A stretch of DNA of 64,000 bases from Apostichopus japonicus. Its lineage: Eukaryota > Echinodermata > Holothuroidea > Aspidochirotida > Stichopodidae. The stretch spans positions 37,130,398 to 37,194,397 of the forward strand of contig NC_092577.1 in the NCBI RefSeq assembly GCF_037975245.1. The letters are read 5' to 3'. Numbering within the stretch: position 1 is the stretch's first letter; every line of letters begins with the position of its first letter. Of the stretch, positions 45,871-58,800 are shown in pieces. The position numbers and the translations under genes are program-made. The notes under the pieces were generated by a model. It was not told where the DNA came from, did no database searches, and saw only the letters and a list, made by a program, of their open reading frames with translations.

Positions 45871-46148
45871 TTCCCCAGCAGGCACGTAGCTAAGGAGAGG
45901 GGGAAAAGGGACGAGCGCCCCCTCCTTGAGCATATTTGTTTTTATGATATCGCTAGTAATTTCAAAATAGAAACTGCTTAGATGCAACTTACAAGGCCTG
46001 GGAAGTGCCATATCCAGCGATCTGAGAGGCATTTTCGGCCAAAATGTTCTTGTTCGCTTCGCGCCAACTTATGGTGGCGCTACGCTTACATAGTTTGCCT
46101 ACAGGTTTCGCCCCTCGGCAAATTCCTCGCTACGCGCCTGTTCCCCAG
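45871..46148. mobile_element. hAT-type MITE, 262 bp, 8-bp TSD TTCCCCAG
   Basis: The element 45879-46140 has terminal inverted repeats CAGGCACGTAGCTAAGG and (reversed) CAGGCGCGTAGCGAGG. It is flanked by exact TTCCCCAG duplications at 45871-45878 and 46141-46148. An 8-bp duplication with CA...TG ends is the hAT hallmark. It contains the dispersed block also present twice near 8401-8700. No coding capacity. Confidence 0.9.
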
Positions 46149-47714
46149 TGCCACCACCGCGACTTTTGTGATTCCCTCCTACCTATTGAACCAGCCTATG
46201 TCGTCCTGGCTACAGAGCATGCTTATTGGGGTCAATCTTCAGTAATATTGAGCCATAATATCATGACGATTCTGACGTTTGTAGTCGATTGATGTTTGAA
46301 TAAATGAGCTGAAGAGAGGAGTTGTATGAATTATTTTTTTGAAAAAAATAAGTTAACTGAATTTAAAGTATGACTTCAAGCACAAAATTATGTACGGTAT
46401 GATATAAAGCGTTGAAAAGTACCTCTATCAGTCAATGTATTAAAACTTTAGTTTGTTTTTAAATTGACGTTTAAACAGCTGAAGTTCATCAATTAAAGTG
46501 CTGGATTGTATGTAAAACGTACACACAAAAAAAGACATAACCTCAGATAAAACACACAACTGGATGAGAAAACATAACCCATATATGAACTCAAATGACA
46601 TGCTTAGAAAGTGACTCAAATTTGTCAAGGACAAATGTCATCATAGGGCAAGCTGTTAAAAGATGTTTTTATTGAGATATTGTAATGTATAAGACAATGG
46701 ATTAAAATTAACAATTGAGCTTGTACTGAGGAGCTGATGTCGTCATATATTGAACCTTAAAGGAGTATTCCAGAGATTTAGCATCACGGTCTTAAAGGTG
46801 AATAGTGAATACCAGAATAACTGATCAAACATTGACTAGCACTCAGATGTTTCTTTTTTGCCTTCGTGGAGATTAAAAATCTGTTTATATCCCTCCTTTT
46901 CATGGAAGGCAGTCATGCTACTACTATTAGCAGGCACAAATATGTTCTTGGCATTGAGAAATCTAAAATGGCATTACAAATCTTCTCTTACAGTTTGAAA
47001 ACTGAAAATCTGATACAGTAAGACGTTAAATGTGTTTTTAGTATAATTTGATAATGACATAATAATTGTACATTGCTCATTTTTGCCGTTACGTTATATG
47101 AACTGAGCCAGTCTGCAGTCGCTGCCCGACCCTCTACTTTAGCTCGTGACCTGATGCAAAGATGCGAATGGATTATACACTGTCTTGTCCAATATATCCT
47201 ATACTAGTGAAGAAACTAGTATTTTCAAAACTTAAAATATTGATAAATCCCACCTTATACGTCTACAGGAACAAGTTGTTATCGCCTTATGTACCTGCTT
47301 CAAAATGATTCGGCCAGTTACGCGCTAATCCGGACGCTATGCATGGTGGTTCACATAGTGGATGAAACGGCACGATTCACCAAATTCGAGTACGAAACGT
47401 CGATTAGGACACTACAGCATGCATATTGACTATATGGTTACTATACGCACGGACTAATACCAATAGCACGTTAGTCATACACCTATTTACAATTGACGGG
47501 TGTGCCACTTAGAGATATAGAGAACGAGAGCGACCATGTGTTTAATTAGTCACTCTGTTCAAAATCAACCATGCATGTCCAGCCTCGAACTGATTTTCTG
47601 TTACCTTACTCTTTTTCAATTTAAAATTTCTGACCTGCGGAGCCAGTCGAGCGTGGAGTGTTACCATTGCTAAATTAATAGTTGTTCACGTAACACCGCC
47701 ATGCAATATGAAAT
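46149..47714. other. Intergenic or intronic, no gene seen
   Basis: AT-rich unique sequence. The 5' exon of the minus-strand membrane-protein gene might lie here but could not be identified. Confidence 0.4.
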
Positions 47715-48097
47715 GTTTCTGCCAAGGGCGTAGGAACCGGGGGGCTGGGGGGGAGGGGGGCGCCAGCCCCCAGTGAAAAATATGGAGGGGCGGAAGTATC
47801 ATTCCGTCCCCCCGCTTCGCAAGTCAGAAAACCCCTTTTTCATTTCCAAATGAGAAAAAATCTCATTTGGAGCACCAAATTGCATCTAAGGCCAGGTGAA
47901 AATGCAAAAGTTTTTACAAAATAGAGTGGGTGTTGAAGTGTGCTACATTGCACCAAATTGCATCTGAGGCCACCTGGAAATGCCAAAAAATTCCAAAGGG
48001 GAGGGGGACACCCCCTCCCCTTAGACCCCTCCCCCAGGCCGGCCATCAGTCTTCAGCCCCCCACTCAAAAGTACCTTCCTACGCCACTGGTTTCTGC
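47715..48097. mobile_element. hAT-type MITE, 367 bp, 8-bp TSD GTTTCTGC
   Basis: The element 47723-48089 has inverted ends CAAGGGCGTAGGAA and (reversed) CAGTGGCGTAGGAA. GTTTCTGC occurs at 47715-47722 and 48090-48097. The interior has G/C runs and two copies of a CACCAAATTGCATCTAAGGCCA-like block. Non-autonomous; no transposase. Confidence 0.92.
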
Positions 48098-48940
48098 TAT
48101 ATTCTTTACCATAAATTTTTTTTCATCAATGTCAAGATAAGACAGAAGTACTTAACAAGTGCTATAAATCAGCTACTTAGCATTTTAACAGCCTATTAAT
48201 ACGGGCACATCACCTACTGCACGGGATACCCAACCATATAGTTAGCATACACCATGCAACTAAAATGAGGAAAACAGAAGAGAGTTCCTGCAAGTAAGAC
48301 TCTCCTCCCCCTTCCCTCCCCCTCCCCCTCTCCAGCGGACCTATACAGCAATGCTTAACAGGAACGCAATCACTTATACATCTTAATCCACTTCCTCAGA
48401 ATTAATCATTTTCCACCTTCAACCTGAAGACATAATATCACGCAAAAGTCCTAGTGATAAGTATAAAAGTAAATAAGATGTATGCGCAGAGCAACCTTGG
48501 AAGTGGAAGATTCTTTCAAATGTTGCCAATTATATAGCAACATTTTGCATGTAATGACGAAAATTCCTCGAAGGCTAGGGGCCACCTGTATCACCATCAT
48601 ACACCATGCACCCTCCACTGGACGACATGACATCTTATTCTCCCTCCTCTTCTCAGTACCAAACAGGTGTTTGCTCTCCTGCTGGTTGGAATTTAGTAAA
48701 ATTATGAAATGGAGAACGGAACGAAGGGATGGTTAGATACAGAAAACCACTCAGTGGTGACGTGCAAACATATTGCTCAGGTCAAGCCTATCTATGTGAC
48801 GATGTATGATAACAAGGATATAGTCAATCCCTAACATTTGCATGTAATGATCGAGTAATATGCACTGAACTGACCAGAGAGAGAGAGAGGGGGGGGGGGG
48901 GGTAGAAGGTTACAGCCGCTGGCCCGAGGTCATTTAAAGG
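48098..48940. other. Intergenic, no gene seen
   Basis: Contains a CT-rich run near 48300-48335 and a (GA)n-(G)n simple repeat at 48878-48903. No recognisable coding segment. Confidence 0.4.
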
Positions 48941-49045
48941 GAACCCGGATATACGGAATAACGATAATGTATTTTTATTTTCATAATAAATATTGTATGG
49001 TCCATACAATAATAATACATTATCATTATTCCGTATATCCGGTTC
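48941..49045. repeat. Long near-perfect inverted repeat (hairpin)
   Basis: GGATATACGGAATAACGATA on the left is mirrored by TATCATTATTCCGTATATCC on the right. The centre also pairs (ATTGTATGG with CCATACAAT). Nearly the whole 105 bp can fold on itself. It could be a palindromic MITE; no clear target duplication was seen. Confidence 0.85.
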
Positions 49046-49696
49046 ATGTGTGTGAAGGTTGAAAGAGATGACGCCTAAACTTACGCTTATTATGTAATCT
49101 CCCACGGTACTTATAGTATTATAAAAAAAGTTTACCCATGTACGACAGTAACGTGTTATTATCTAGTCACTCTATACCCGGGGGGGGGGGGGCGGTAGCT
49201 AGGGAAGGTGGTATTGCGGCAACTTAGAACCTAACAGGTAAATGTCTGAACATTTTCCCAAAGGCTAATTACCAGCATGAACCGGGTGACCTGCATCCCA
49301 CATATCTGTAACCCCCACCCCACCCGGTTCCCATTAAAAAAACAATTTCCAGATTTTTTTAGAATGAAGCAGACGTCTGCCTACATAAAAATAGGAAAAT
49401 ACTATGGCTGTTATATTTTCCTCCTCTTTCTACATACGCTTCACATAGAGGATTTTTGCGACAGTTTGTACTGCTACACCGGCAATCACAGGAACGAATC
49501 GCTCATAAGAATCGCTGATAACGTGATGAATAGTAAAGATCGATCCAGCACATGTGGCCAAGAAAAATTGGCGATTGCGCCCCTGGCTTCTGCAATGTGT
49601 CCGTTTCGCTCAACGCAAATACGTGAATAAATGAGCTCAGAGATGTTCATTTTCGACTTTTGACTCGTATCAATGTTTTATGCCACCTTTTTCAAT
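49046..49696 (+). other. Upstream region of the CULT gene
   Basis: Has a G-run near 49180. The 5' UTR and promoter of the next gene probably lie in its right part. An earlier in-frame ATG at 49673 has a weak context (T at -3) and is less likely the start. Confidence 0.4.
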
Positions 49697-49820
49697 ATGG
49701 CTGCCCGCATTGGTGATTTCGACTTTCGGAAATTTAGACATATTTTGATGACGATAACAATATCTATATCTGTTGTAGTTGAATGCGTAACTGCTGATGA
49801 TGCAGATGTGGAATGGGGTG
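49697..49820 (+). CDS. CULT gene exon 1 (signal peptide)
   Basis: ATG with A at -3 and G at +4. Encodes MAARIGDFDFRKFRHI, a hydrophobic core and DDADVEWG. The donor is G|GTAAGT at 49821, phase 1. Confidence 0.85.
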
Positions 49821-52800
49821 GTAAGTACTCCTTAATCCAATTTCTACACTGTCAAAATGATAAAGTTACTCTACACTAGTGGTAGCTTTGTTAGCCTAAC
49901 GACAGTAACGTTTGCCTTCACTATAACTTAAGCAGCATATACTGTAGGCCTACGCGTAAGTACAACTCACAGAAATTAATATACATAGAAATATAAAACA
50001 GAGGCTTAGGCAACATGAATCTTTAACACCTTTTTATTAATAAAAAAACTTGGTTTTACGAAACAGTTTGTTGCTGCTCACATGCAACAACACTTAACAG
50101 TAACAGTACTTTGTAGTTGTACAGTAACATACTGCACATTTAAAGGGTGTGAAGACTCGCGCAAAAAGAAACGTCTCATGCCGGTAATCTGACCTAGTTT
50201 CGAATGAGGTGTAACCGAAGTGTTACACACCACCATCGATCCCAGAAAATACGCACGCAGGTTGCTATCTTCGGTAATTAGACACTAGTGTACAGTCAGT
50301 ACATACAGCTGCGGTCAATACCCACAGCACAGAGTACAAACGATACAGCGATGGACATCTCAGGTCCAGCTAATGATAACAAGGTATCAAGTTTCATTAC
50401 TGTACTGTCTGCATTTTGTAGCGACAAGCAGAAAACTCTAGTTGCAAGCAACGGTGAATGTGATGTGCTATTAAGTTGGGTTTTTTATTTGCTTTTTCCA
50501 GAGCATTTACTCTGTCGTAACTGCGGTCATGAAGTGGCAAAGGCATCAGACTTAATTAACGTTCCAAGTCCACATGCACTTCTCCAGAGGAATGAGACCA
50601 TCATGGGAAGAGATGTTCTTTTACAGATCTTTCAAAACCCAGGAGGTAGGTTGTTATTGAATGAGGTTCTATATCATTTCAGCAGAATGTGACACTCATT
50701 TAAACTGAATGACTACTTGATGGTATGTACAGTAGGTTAGTATGACGGAATTGCACATGTATCAAACTATCACTTTTTAACACATGACCAAATGGCAATA
50801 ATGAAATTTTGTGGTTTTCATTCAACCATTTACTTTGATCAACTCAAAGTGAACGAACCTTGTCTTTGTTACAGGATTGCAGTTTGACCTGATCACAACA
50901 TCTTCTGCTTTGGTGCAATCAATGAATCAGGTTTGATATGCATTTATTTACATGACTTTTGTTATGATAAGGTTTCATCATGGGGATAAAGTATTAAACA
51001 CAACTTGATAGTCTCATGTGATACACCCAAAAATAACCGTATCATTCCATAATGGTTATGAAGCCCACTATATGATGTGACAAAAGTGAAAAGTCTAGTA
51101 ATTATGTATCATACATAGATGACGTGGTTTTGATTTGTGCTTGTCAGGATTTTGTTCAGGAGGAGAATAACCTTCAGAATTTAGTTGAAAGTAATTGAAT
51201 TTATCTGATTGAATTCATAGCTCTAATTGGTCGTATGTGTGAATTACTTGGTAAAATGTACAGTAATATAACATATATGTAAGTGTTGCTAGTGTATTAT
51301 AGGGTTATATAGGGTTGTACAGCCCTAAGCATAGAGGTTGCATCTTAAACAGGTGTCATAGCCTAACCACTGAAACACATGTTTTTCAGACAAATGCACT
51401 TTTAGGTACACACGAAAACATTTTGAGTTCACAAGTGAGGTTACCAGGCATGCTCACGTGTGTGTCTATCTTGTTCTTCCTGTGATCACAAATTATCACA
51501 GGTGCGGATTGGCACAGGATTGTATGAAAGGGGTGTCATAGTATAACCAGTAACCACTGAACTGGTTCCACCCACCCCACCCCCCAACCACGGGTGTGGA
51601 AGGATGTACAGTGGGGTTGCATGGTGTCATAGAGGACCAGTTGAATGCTATCCAATATACACATTGTTATAAGTAATGACAAGCAAAAAGTATTTTCAGC
51701 AAAATAAAACCTCTGCTGTTGCCAGATACATTAAAGCAGCATTTTGCATTTGGTCGCCGTTTTCTACTTTTTTGACATGTCCATCGAGTTTTTACATATA
51801 TCAATCACAAACAGCAAACTAAGATATTAGCCCAGTTTTTCCCTGCCAACGTTAATTGGCGAGTAATTACGGATATTTGCAGATAATGAGAAAAGTGTCC
51901 CACGACAAATTCCACATTTAAAAATAATCGCATACAGTTCCCCCAACCCACTAGTTTGAATTCAACCAATCAGAGATGAAGTTTGAGTTATGATCCATTG
52001 CTAAAAATAGATTCAAGACTTTGCGTTGGTACAACCAGGGAGTTGTTATGGAACTCCCTGGTACAACTGCCATATAGACTGTACACAAATCAAGCATGGT
52101 GTTGTATTAAGTATTGGTCAATGACGTTCGTATTGTTTAAATACTCATATTATGGGCGATGTTTATTGGGATCCCAACGGAAAATATCTTGGAGAAAAAC
52201 AAAGTTGAAAGATGGAAATATTTCGACTTTTATGCCACCATTTGAAGTAAGATTTAAATAGATAAGCTAGTTATGTATGTCGTTATGGCATAGTGGAGTC
52301 AGTGAGGTTGAGAAAAATCATAGAAAAGGACGCAAGATGCTGCTTTAAGATACTTTTGCCAAACTGTAAGAAATCTTAATTGTGCCATAAAACATGCCTC
52401 TGTGCCATAAAACATGCCTCTGTGCCATAAAACATGTCTCTGTGACATTAACCTTCAAGTTTTGAAGAGTACTTTGGCCCCTACTCTTTGATGATCATTT
52501 TTAATTGATAAATTGTTATGAATCTTGGAATGTTTTACACAAACAAACATTTAGAATTTTGTTGAGTAACATTTTAATCTTCATACTGTCTTTCTTTCTT
52601 CCTTTCTTTGTAGAAATATCCAGCAGATACCTGGTTTGATAATTATACCTGGAGGCTTGTCAAATGTATCAGGTGTCAGGTTCATCTGGGTTGGTAAGGT
52701 TTTATCAGTGTTCATCATATGTTAGCACAGATCATGTAGTTTAAGGGTATAACTTAAAGTCAGTTGTTATTAGTTTTGAAACACTACTGTAGGTGTTATG

Positions 52801-55800
52801 GCGTATGGAACTCTACAGTAGGAGTCATGGCGTATGGAACTCTACAGTAGGAGTCATGGTGTATGTAACTCTACAGTAAGAGTCATGGCGTATGGAACTC
52901 TACAGTAGAAGTCATGGTATATGGAACTCTACAGTAGGAGTTATGGCGTATGGAAATCTACAGTAGGAGTCATGGTATATGGAACTCTACAGTAGGAGTC
53001 ATGGTGTATGGAACTCTACAGTAGGAGTCGTGGTATATGGAACTCTACAGTAGGAGTCATGGTGTATGGAACTCTACAGTAGGAGTCGTGGTATATGGAA
53101 CTCTACAGTAGGAGTCATGGCGTATGGAACTCTACAGTAGGAGTCATGGCGTATGGAACTCTACAGTAAGAGTCATGGCGTATGGAACTCTACAGTAGGA
53201 GTCATGGTATATGGAACTCTACAGTAGGAGTCATGGTGTATGGAACTCTACAGTAGGAGTCATGGTATATGGAACTCTACAGTAGGAGTCATGGTGTATG
53301 GAACTCTACAGTAGGAGTCATGGCGTATGGAACTCTACAGTAGGAGTCATGGTATATGGAACTCTACAGTAGGAGTCATGGTGTATGGAACTCTACAGTA
53401 GGAGTCGTGGCGTTTGGAACTCTACAGTAGGAGTCATATAGTCAAATGTGGAATCATCCTTTACCAGAGAAAACTAAAACTTGAAATGTCAAGTGGTGCA
53501 TTATGAGGCTTAGCTATTCTGTAAATTATATTTTATTTTGTATAATATTTTTAATCCGGTTTCATTTCTAACTTAAGCATACAGTGTACTATTTTGCAAA
53601 TTCCTCCGTGCCAAAAATAATATATTTTGTGTTATTAATGTTAAAGCTTGATTGCTTGAAATTTGGAGGAATTTATTAGTTTTCAAAATAAAAAAAGCAA
53701 TCGTTTTTTTGTTTTTTTCGTTTTACTTCTCCTGTTTCATTATTAAACATTTAGTTACAACACAGAAATATTAGTGTTACTTTACTTTGTTTTTCTTCTC
53801 CTGTTGTTTTATAGCAGATTGCATCTTATTAGGATGGTCCCATGTTTTATGATACTCTGTTTTTCTTTTCCTGCTGTTTTATAGCAGATTGCATCTTATT
53901 AGGATGGTCCCATGTTTTATGTTACTCTGTTTTTCTTCTCCTGTTGTTTTATAGCAGATTGCATCTTATTAGGATGGTCCCATGTTTATGTTACTCTGTT
54001 TTTCTTTTCCTGTTGTTTTATAGCAGATTGCATCTTATTAGGATGGTCCCATGTTTTATGTTACTCTGTTTTTCTTCTCCTGTTGTTTTATAGCAGATTG
54101 CATCTTATTAGGATGGTCCCATGTTTTATGTTACTCTGTTTTTCTTCTCCTGTTGTTTTATAGCAGATTGCATCTTATTAGGATGGTCCCATGTTTATGT
54201 TACTCTGTTTTTCTTTTCCTGCTGTTTTATAGCAGATTGCATCTTATAGGATGGTCCCATGTTTTATGTTACTCTGTTTTTCTTTTCCTGTTGTTTTATA
54301 GCAGATTGCATCTTATTAGGATGGTCCCATGTTTTATGCTACTCTGTTTTTCTTCTCCTATTGTTTTATAGCAGATTGCATCTTATTAGGATGGTCCCAT
54401 GTTTTATGTTACTCTGTTTTTCTTTTCCTGCTGTTTTATAGCAGATTGCATCTTATAGGATGGTCCCATGTTTTATGTTACTCTGTTTTTCTTTTCCTGT
54501 TGTTTTATAGCAGATTGCATCTTATTAGGATGGTCCCATGTTTTATGTTACTCTGTTTTTCTTCTCCTATTGTTTTATAGCAGATTGCATCTTATTAGGA
54601 TGGTCCCATGTTTTATGTTACTCTGTTTTTCTTCTCCTGTTGTTTTATAGCAGATTGCATCTTATTAGGATGGTCCCATGTTTTATGATACTCTGTTTTT
54701 CTTTTCCTGCTGTTTTATAGCAGATTGCATCTTATTAGGATGGTCCCATGTTTTATGTTACTCTGTTTTTCTTCTCCTGTTGTTTTATAGCAGATTGCAT
54801 CTTATTAGGATGGTCCCATGTTTTATGTTACTCTGTTTTTCTTTTCCTGTTGTTTTATAGCAGATTGCATCTTATTAGGATGGTCCCATGTTTTATGTTA
54901 CTCTGTTTTTCTTCTCCTGTTGTTTTATAGCAGATTGCATCTTATTAGGATGGTCCCATGTTTTATGTTACTCTGTTTTTCTTCTCCTGTTGTTTTATAG
55001 CAGATTGCATCTTATTAGGATGGTCCCATGTTTTATGTTACTCTGTTTTTCTTTTCCTGTTGTTTTATAGCAGATTGCATCTTATTAGGATGGTCCCATG
55101 TTTTATGTTACTCTGTTTTTCTTTTCCTCTTGTTTTATAGCAGATTGCATCTTATTAGGATGGTCCCATGTTTTATGTTACTCTGTTTCTCTTCTTCTGT
55201 TGTTTTATAGCAGATTGCATCTTATTAGGATGGTCCCATGTTTTATGTTACTCTGTTTTTCTTCTCCTGTTGTTTTATAGCAGATTGCATCTTATTAGGA
55301 TGGTCCCATGTTTTATGTTACTCTGTTTTTCTTCTCCTGTTGTTTTATAGCAGATTGCATCTTATTAGGATGGTCCCATGTTTTATGTTACTCTGTTTTT
55401 CTTCTCCTGTTGTTTTATAGCAGATTGCATCTTATTAGGATGGTCTAGTGTTTTATGTTACTCTGTTTTTCTTCTCCTGTTGTTTTATAGCAGATTGCAT
55501 CTTATTAGGATGGTCTAGTGTTTTATGTTACTCTGTTTCTCTTCTTCTGTTGTTTTATAGCAGATTGCATCTTATTAGGATGGTCCCATGTTTTATGTTA
55601 CTCTGTTTTTCTTCTCCTGTTGTTTTATAGCAGATTGCATCTTATTAGGATGGTCCCATGTTTTATGTTACTCTGTTTTTCTTCTCCTGTTGTTTTATAG
55701 CAGATTGCATCTTATTAGGATGGTCTAGTGTTTTATGTTACTCTGTTTTACTTCTACTGTTGTTTTATAGCAGATTGCATCTTATTAGGATGGTCCCATG

Positions 55801-58800
55801 TTTTATGTTACTCTGTTTTTCTTCTCCTGTTGTTTTATAGCAGATTGCATCTTATTAGGATGGTCCCATGTTTTATGTTACTCTGTTTTTCTTCTCCTGT
55901 TGTTTTATAGCAGATTGCATCTTATTAGGATGGTCCCATGTTTTATGTTACTCTGTTTCTCTTCTTCTGTTGTTTTATAGCAGATTGCATCTTATTAGGA
56001 TGGTCCCATGTTTTATGTTACTCTGTTTTTCTTTTCCTGTTGTTTTATAGCAGATTGCATCTTATTAGGATGGTCCCATGTTTTATGTTACTCTGTTTTT
56101 CTTTTCCTGTTGTTTTATAGCAGATTGCATCTTATTAGGATGGTCCCATGTTTTATGTTACTCTGTTTTACTTCTCCTGTTGTTTTATAGCAGATTGCAT
56201 CTTATTAGGATGGTCCCATGTTTTATGTTACTGTGTTTTTCTTCTCCTGTTGTTTTATAGCAGATTGCATCTTATTAGGATGGTCCCATGTTTTATGTTA
56301 CTCTGTTTCTCTTCTCCTGTTGTTTTATAGCAGATTGCATCTTATTAGGATGGTCCCATGTTTTATGTTACTCTGTTTTTCTTCTCCTGTTGTTTTATAG
56401 CAGATTGCATCTTATTAGGATGGTCCCATGTTTTATGTTACTCTGTTTTTCTTCTCCTGTTGTTTTATAGCAGATTGCATCTTATTAGGATGGTCCCATG
56501 TTTTATGTTACTCTGTTTTTCTTCTCCTGTTGTTTTATAGCAGATTGCATCTTATTAGGATGGTCCCATGTTTTATGTTACTCTGTTTTTCTTCTCCTGT
56601 TGTTTTATAGCAGATTGCATCTTATTAGGATGGTCCCATGTTTTATGTTACTCTGTTTTTCTTCTCCTGTTGTTTTATAGCAGATTGCATCTTATTAGGA
56701 TGGTCCCATGTTTTATGTTACTCTGTTTTACTTCTCCTGTTGTTTTATAGCAGATTGCATCTTATTAGGATGGTCCCATGTTTATGTTACTCTGTTTTTC
56801 TTCTCCTGTTGTTTTATAGCAGATTGCATCTTATTAGGATGGTCTATTGTTTTATGTTACTCTGTTTTTCTTCTCCTGTTGTTTTATAGCAGATTGCATC
56901 TTATTAGGATGGTCTATTGTTTTATGTTACTGTGTTTTACTTCTCCTGTTGTTTTATAGCAGATTGCATCTTATTAGGATGGTCCCATGTTTTATGTTAC
57001 TGTGTTTTTCTTCTCCTGTTGTTTTATAGCAGATTGCATCTTATTAGGATGGTCCCATGTTTTATGTTACTGTGTTTTTCTTCTCCTGTTGTTTTATAGC
57101 AGATTGCATCTTATTAGGATGGTCCCATGTTTTATGTTACTCTGTTTTTCTTCTCCTGTTGTTTTATAGCAGATTGCATCTTATTAGGATGGTCCCATGT
57201 TTATGTTACTCTGTTTTTCTTTTCCTGTTGTTTTATAGCAGATTGCATCTTATTAGGATGGTCCCATGTTTATGTTACTCTGTTTTTCTTCTCCTGTTGT
57301 TTTATAGCAGATTGCATCTTATTAGGATGGTCCCATGTTTTATGTTACTCTGTTTTTCTTCTCCTATTGTTTTATAGCAGATTGCATCTTATTAGGATGG
57401 TCCCATGTTTTATGTTACTCTGTTTTTCTTCTCCTGTTGTTTTATAGCAGATTGCATCTTATTAGGATGGTCTAGTGTTTTATGTTACTCTGTTTTTCTT
57501 CTCCTGTTGTTTTATAGCAGATTGCATCTTATTAGGATGGTCTAGTGTTTTATGTTACTCTGTTTCTCTTCTTCTGTTGTTTTATAGCAGATTGCATCTT
57601 ATTAGGATGGTCCCATGTTTTATGTTACTCTGTTTTTCTTCTCCTGTTGTTTTATAGCAGATTGCATCTTATTAGGATGGTCCCATGTTTTATGTTACTC
57701 TGTTTTTCTTCTCCTGTTGTTTTATAGCAGATTGCATCTTATTAGGATGGTCTAGTGTTTTATGTTACTCTGTTTTACTTCTACTGTTGTTTTATAGCAG
57801 ATTGCATCTTATTAGGATGGTCCCATGTTTTATGTTACTCTGTTTTTCTTCTCCTGTTGTTTTATAGCAGATTGCATCTTATTAGGATGGTCCCATGTTT
57901 TATGTTACTCTGTTTTTCTTCTCCTGTTGTTTTATAGCAGATTGCATCTTATTAGGATGGTCCCATGTTTTATGTTACTCTGTTTCTCTTCTTCTGTTGT
58001 TTTATAGCAGATTGCATCTTATTAGGATGGTCCCATGTTTTATGTTACTCTGTTTTTCTTCTCCTGTTGTTTTATAGCAGATTGCATCTTATTAGGATGG
58101 TCCCATGTTTTATGTTACTCTGTTTTTCTTCTCCTGTTGTTTTATAGCAGATTGCATCTTATTAGGATGGTCCCATGTTTTATGTTACTCTGTTTTTCTT
58201 CTCCTGTTGTTTTATAGCAGATTGCATCTTATTAGGATGGTCCCATGTTTTATGTTACTCTGTTTTACTTCTCCTGTTGTTTTATAGCAGATTGCATCTT
58301 ATTAGGATGGTCCCATGTTTTATGTTACTGTGTTTTTCTTCTCCTGTTGTTTTATAGCAGATTGCATCTTATTAGGATGGTCCCATGTTTTATGTTACTC
58401 TGTTTCTCTTCTCCTGTTGTTTTATAGCAGATTGCATCTTATTAGGATGGTCCCATGTTTTATGTTACTCTGTTTTTCTTCTCCTGTTGTTTTATAGCAG
58501 ATTGCATCTTATTAGGATGGTCCCATGTTTTATGTTACTCTGTTTTTCTTCTCCTGTTGTTTTATAGCAGATTGCATCTTATTAGGATGGTCCCATGTTT
58601 TATGTTACTCTGTTTTTCTTCTCCTGTTGTTTTATAGCAGATTGCATCTTATTAGGATGGTCCCATGTTTTATGTTACTCTGTTTTTCTTCTCCTGTTGT
58701 TTTATAGCAGATTGCATCTTATTAGGATGGTCCCATGTTTTATGTTACTCTGTTTTACTTCTCCTGTTGTTTTATAGCAGATTGCATCTTATTAGGATGG

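Larger units (their letters stand above)
50931..52613 (+). other. CULT gene intron 3
   Basis: Contains a MITE-like element (51731-52348) and a 20-bp triplication (52380-52443). Acceptor CTTTCTTTGTAG at its end. Confidence 0.6.

Noticed and set aside
50288-50501. In-frame extension upstream of CULT exon 2 as coding
   Set aside because: A good acceptor at 50500-50501 joins exon 1 in phase and supplies a signal peptide. The upstream part has no homology, though an alternative first exon cannot be fully excluded.
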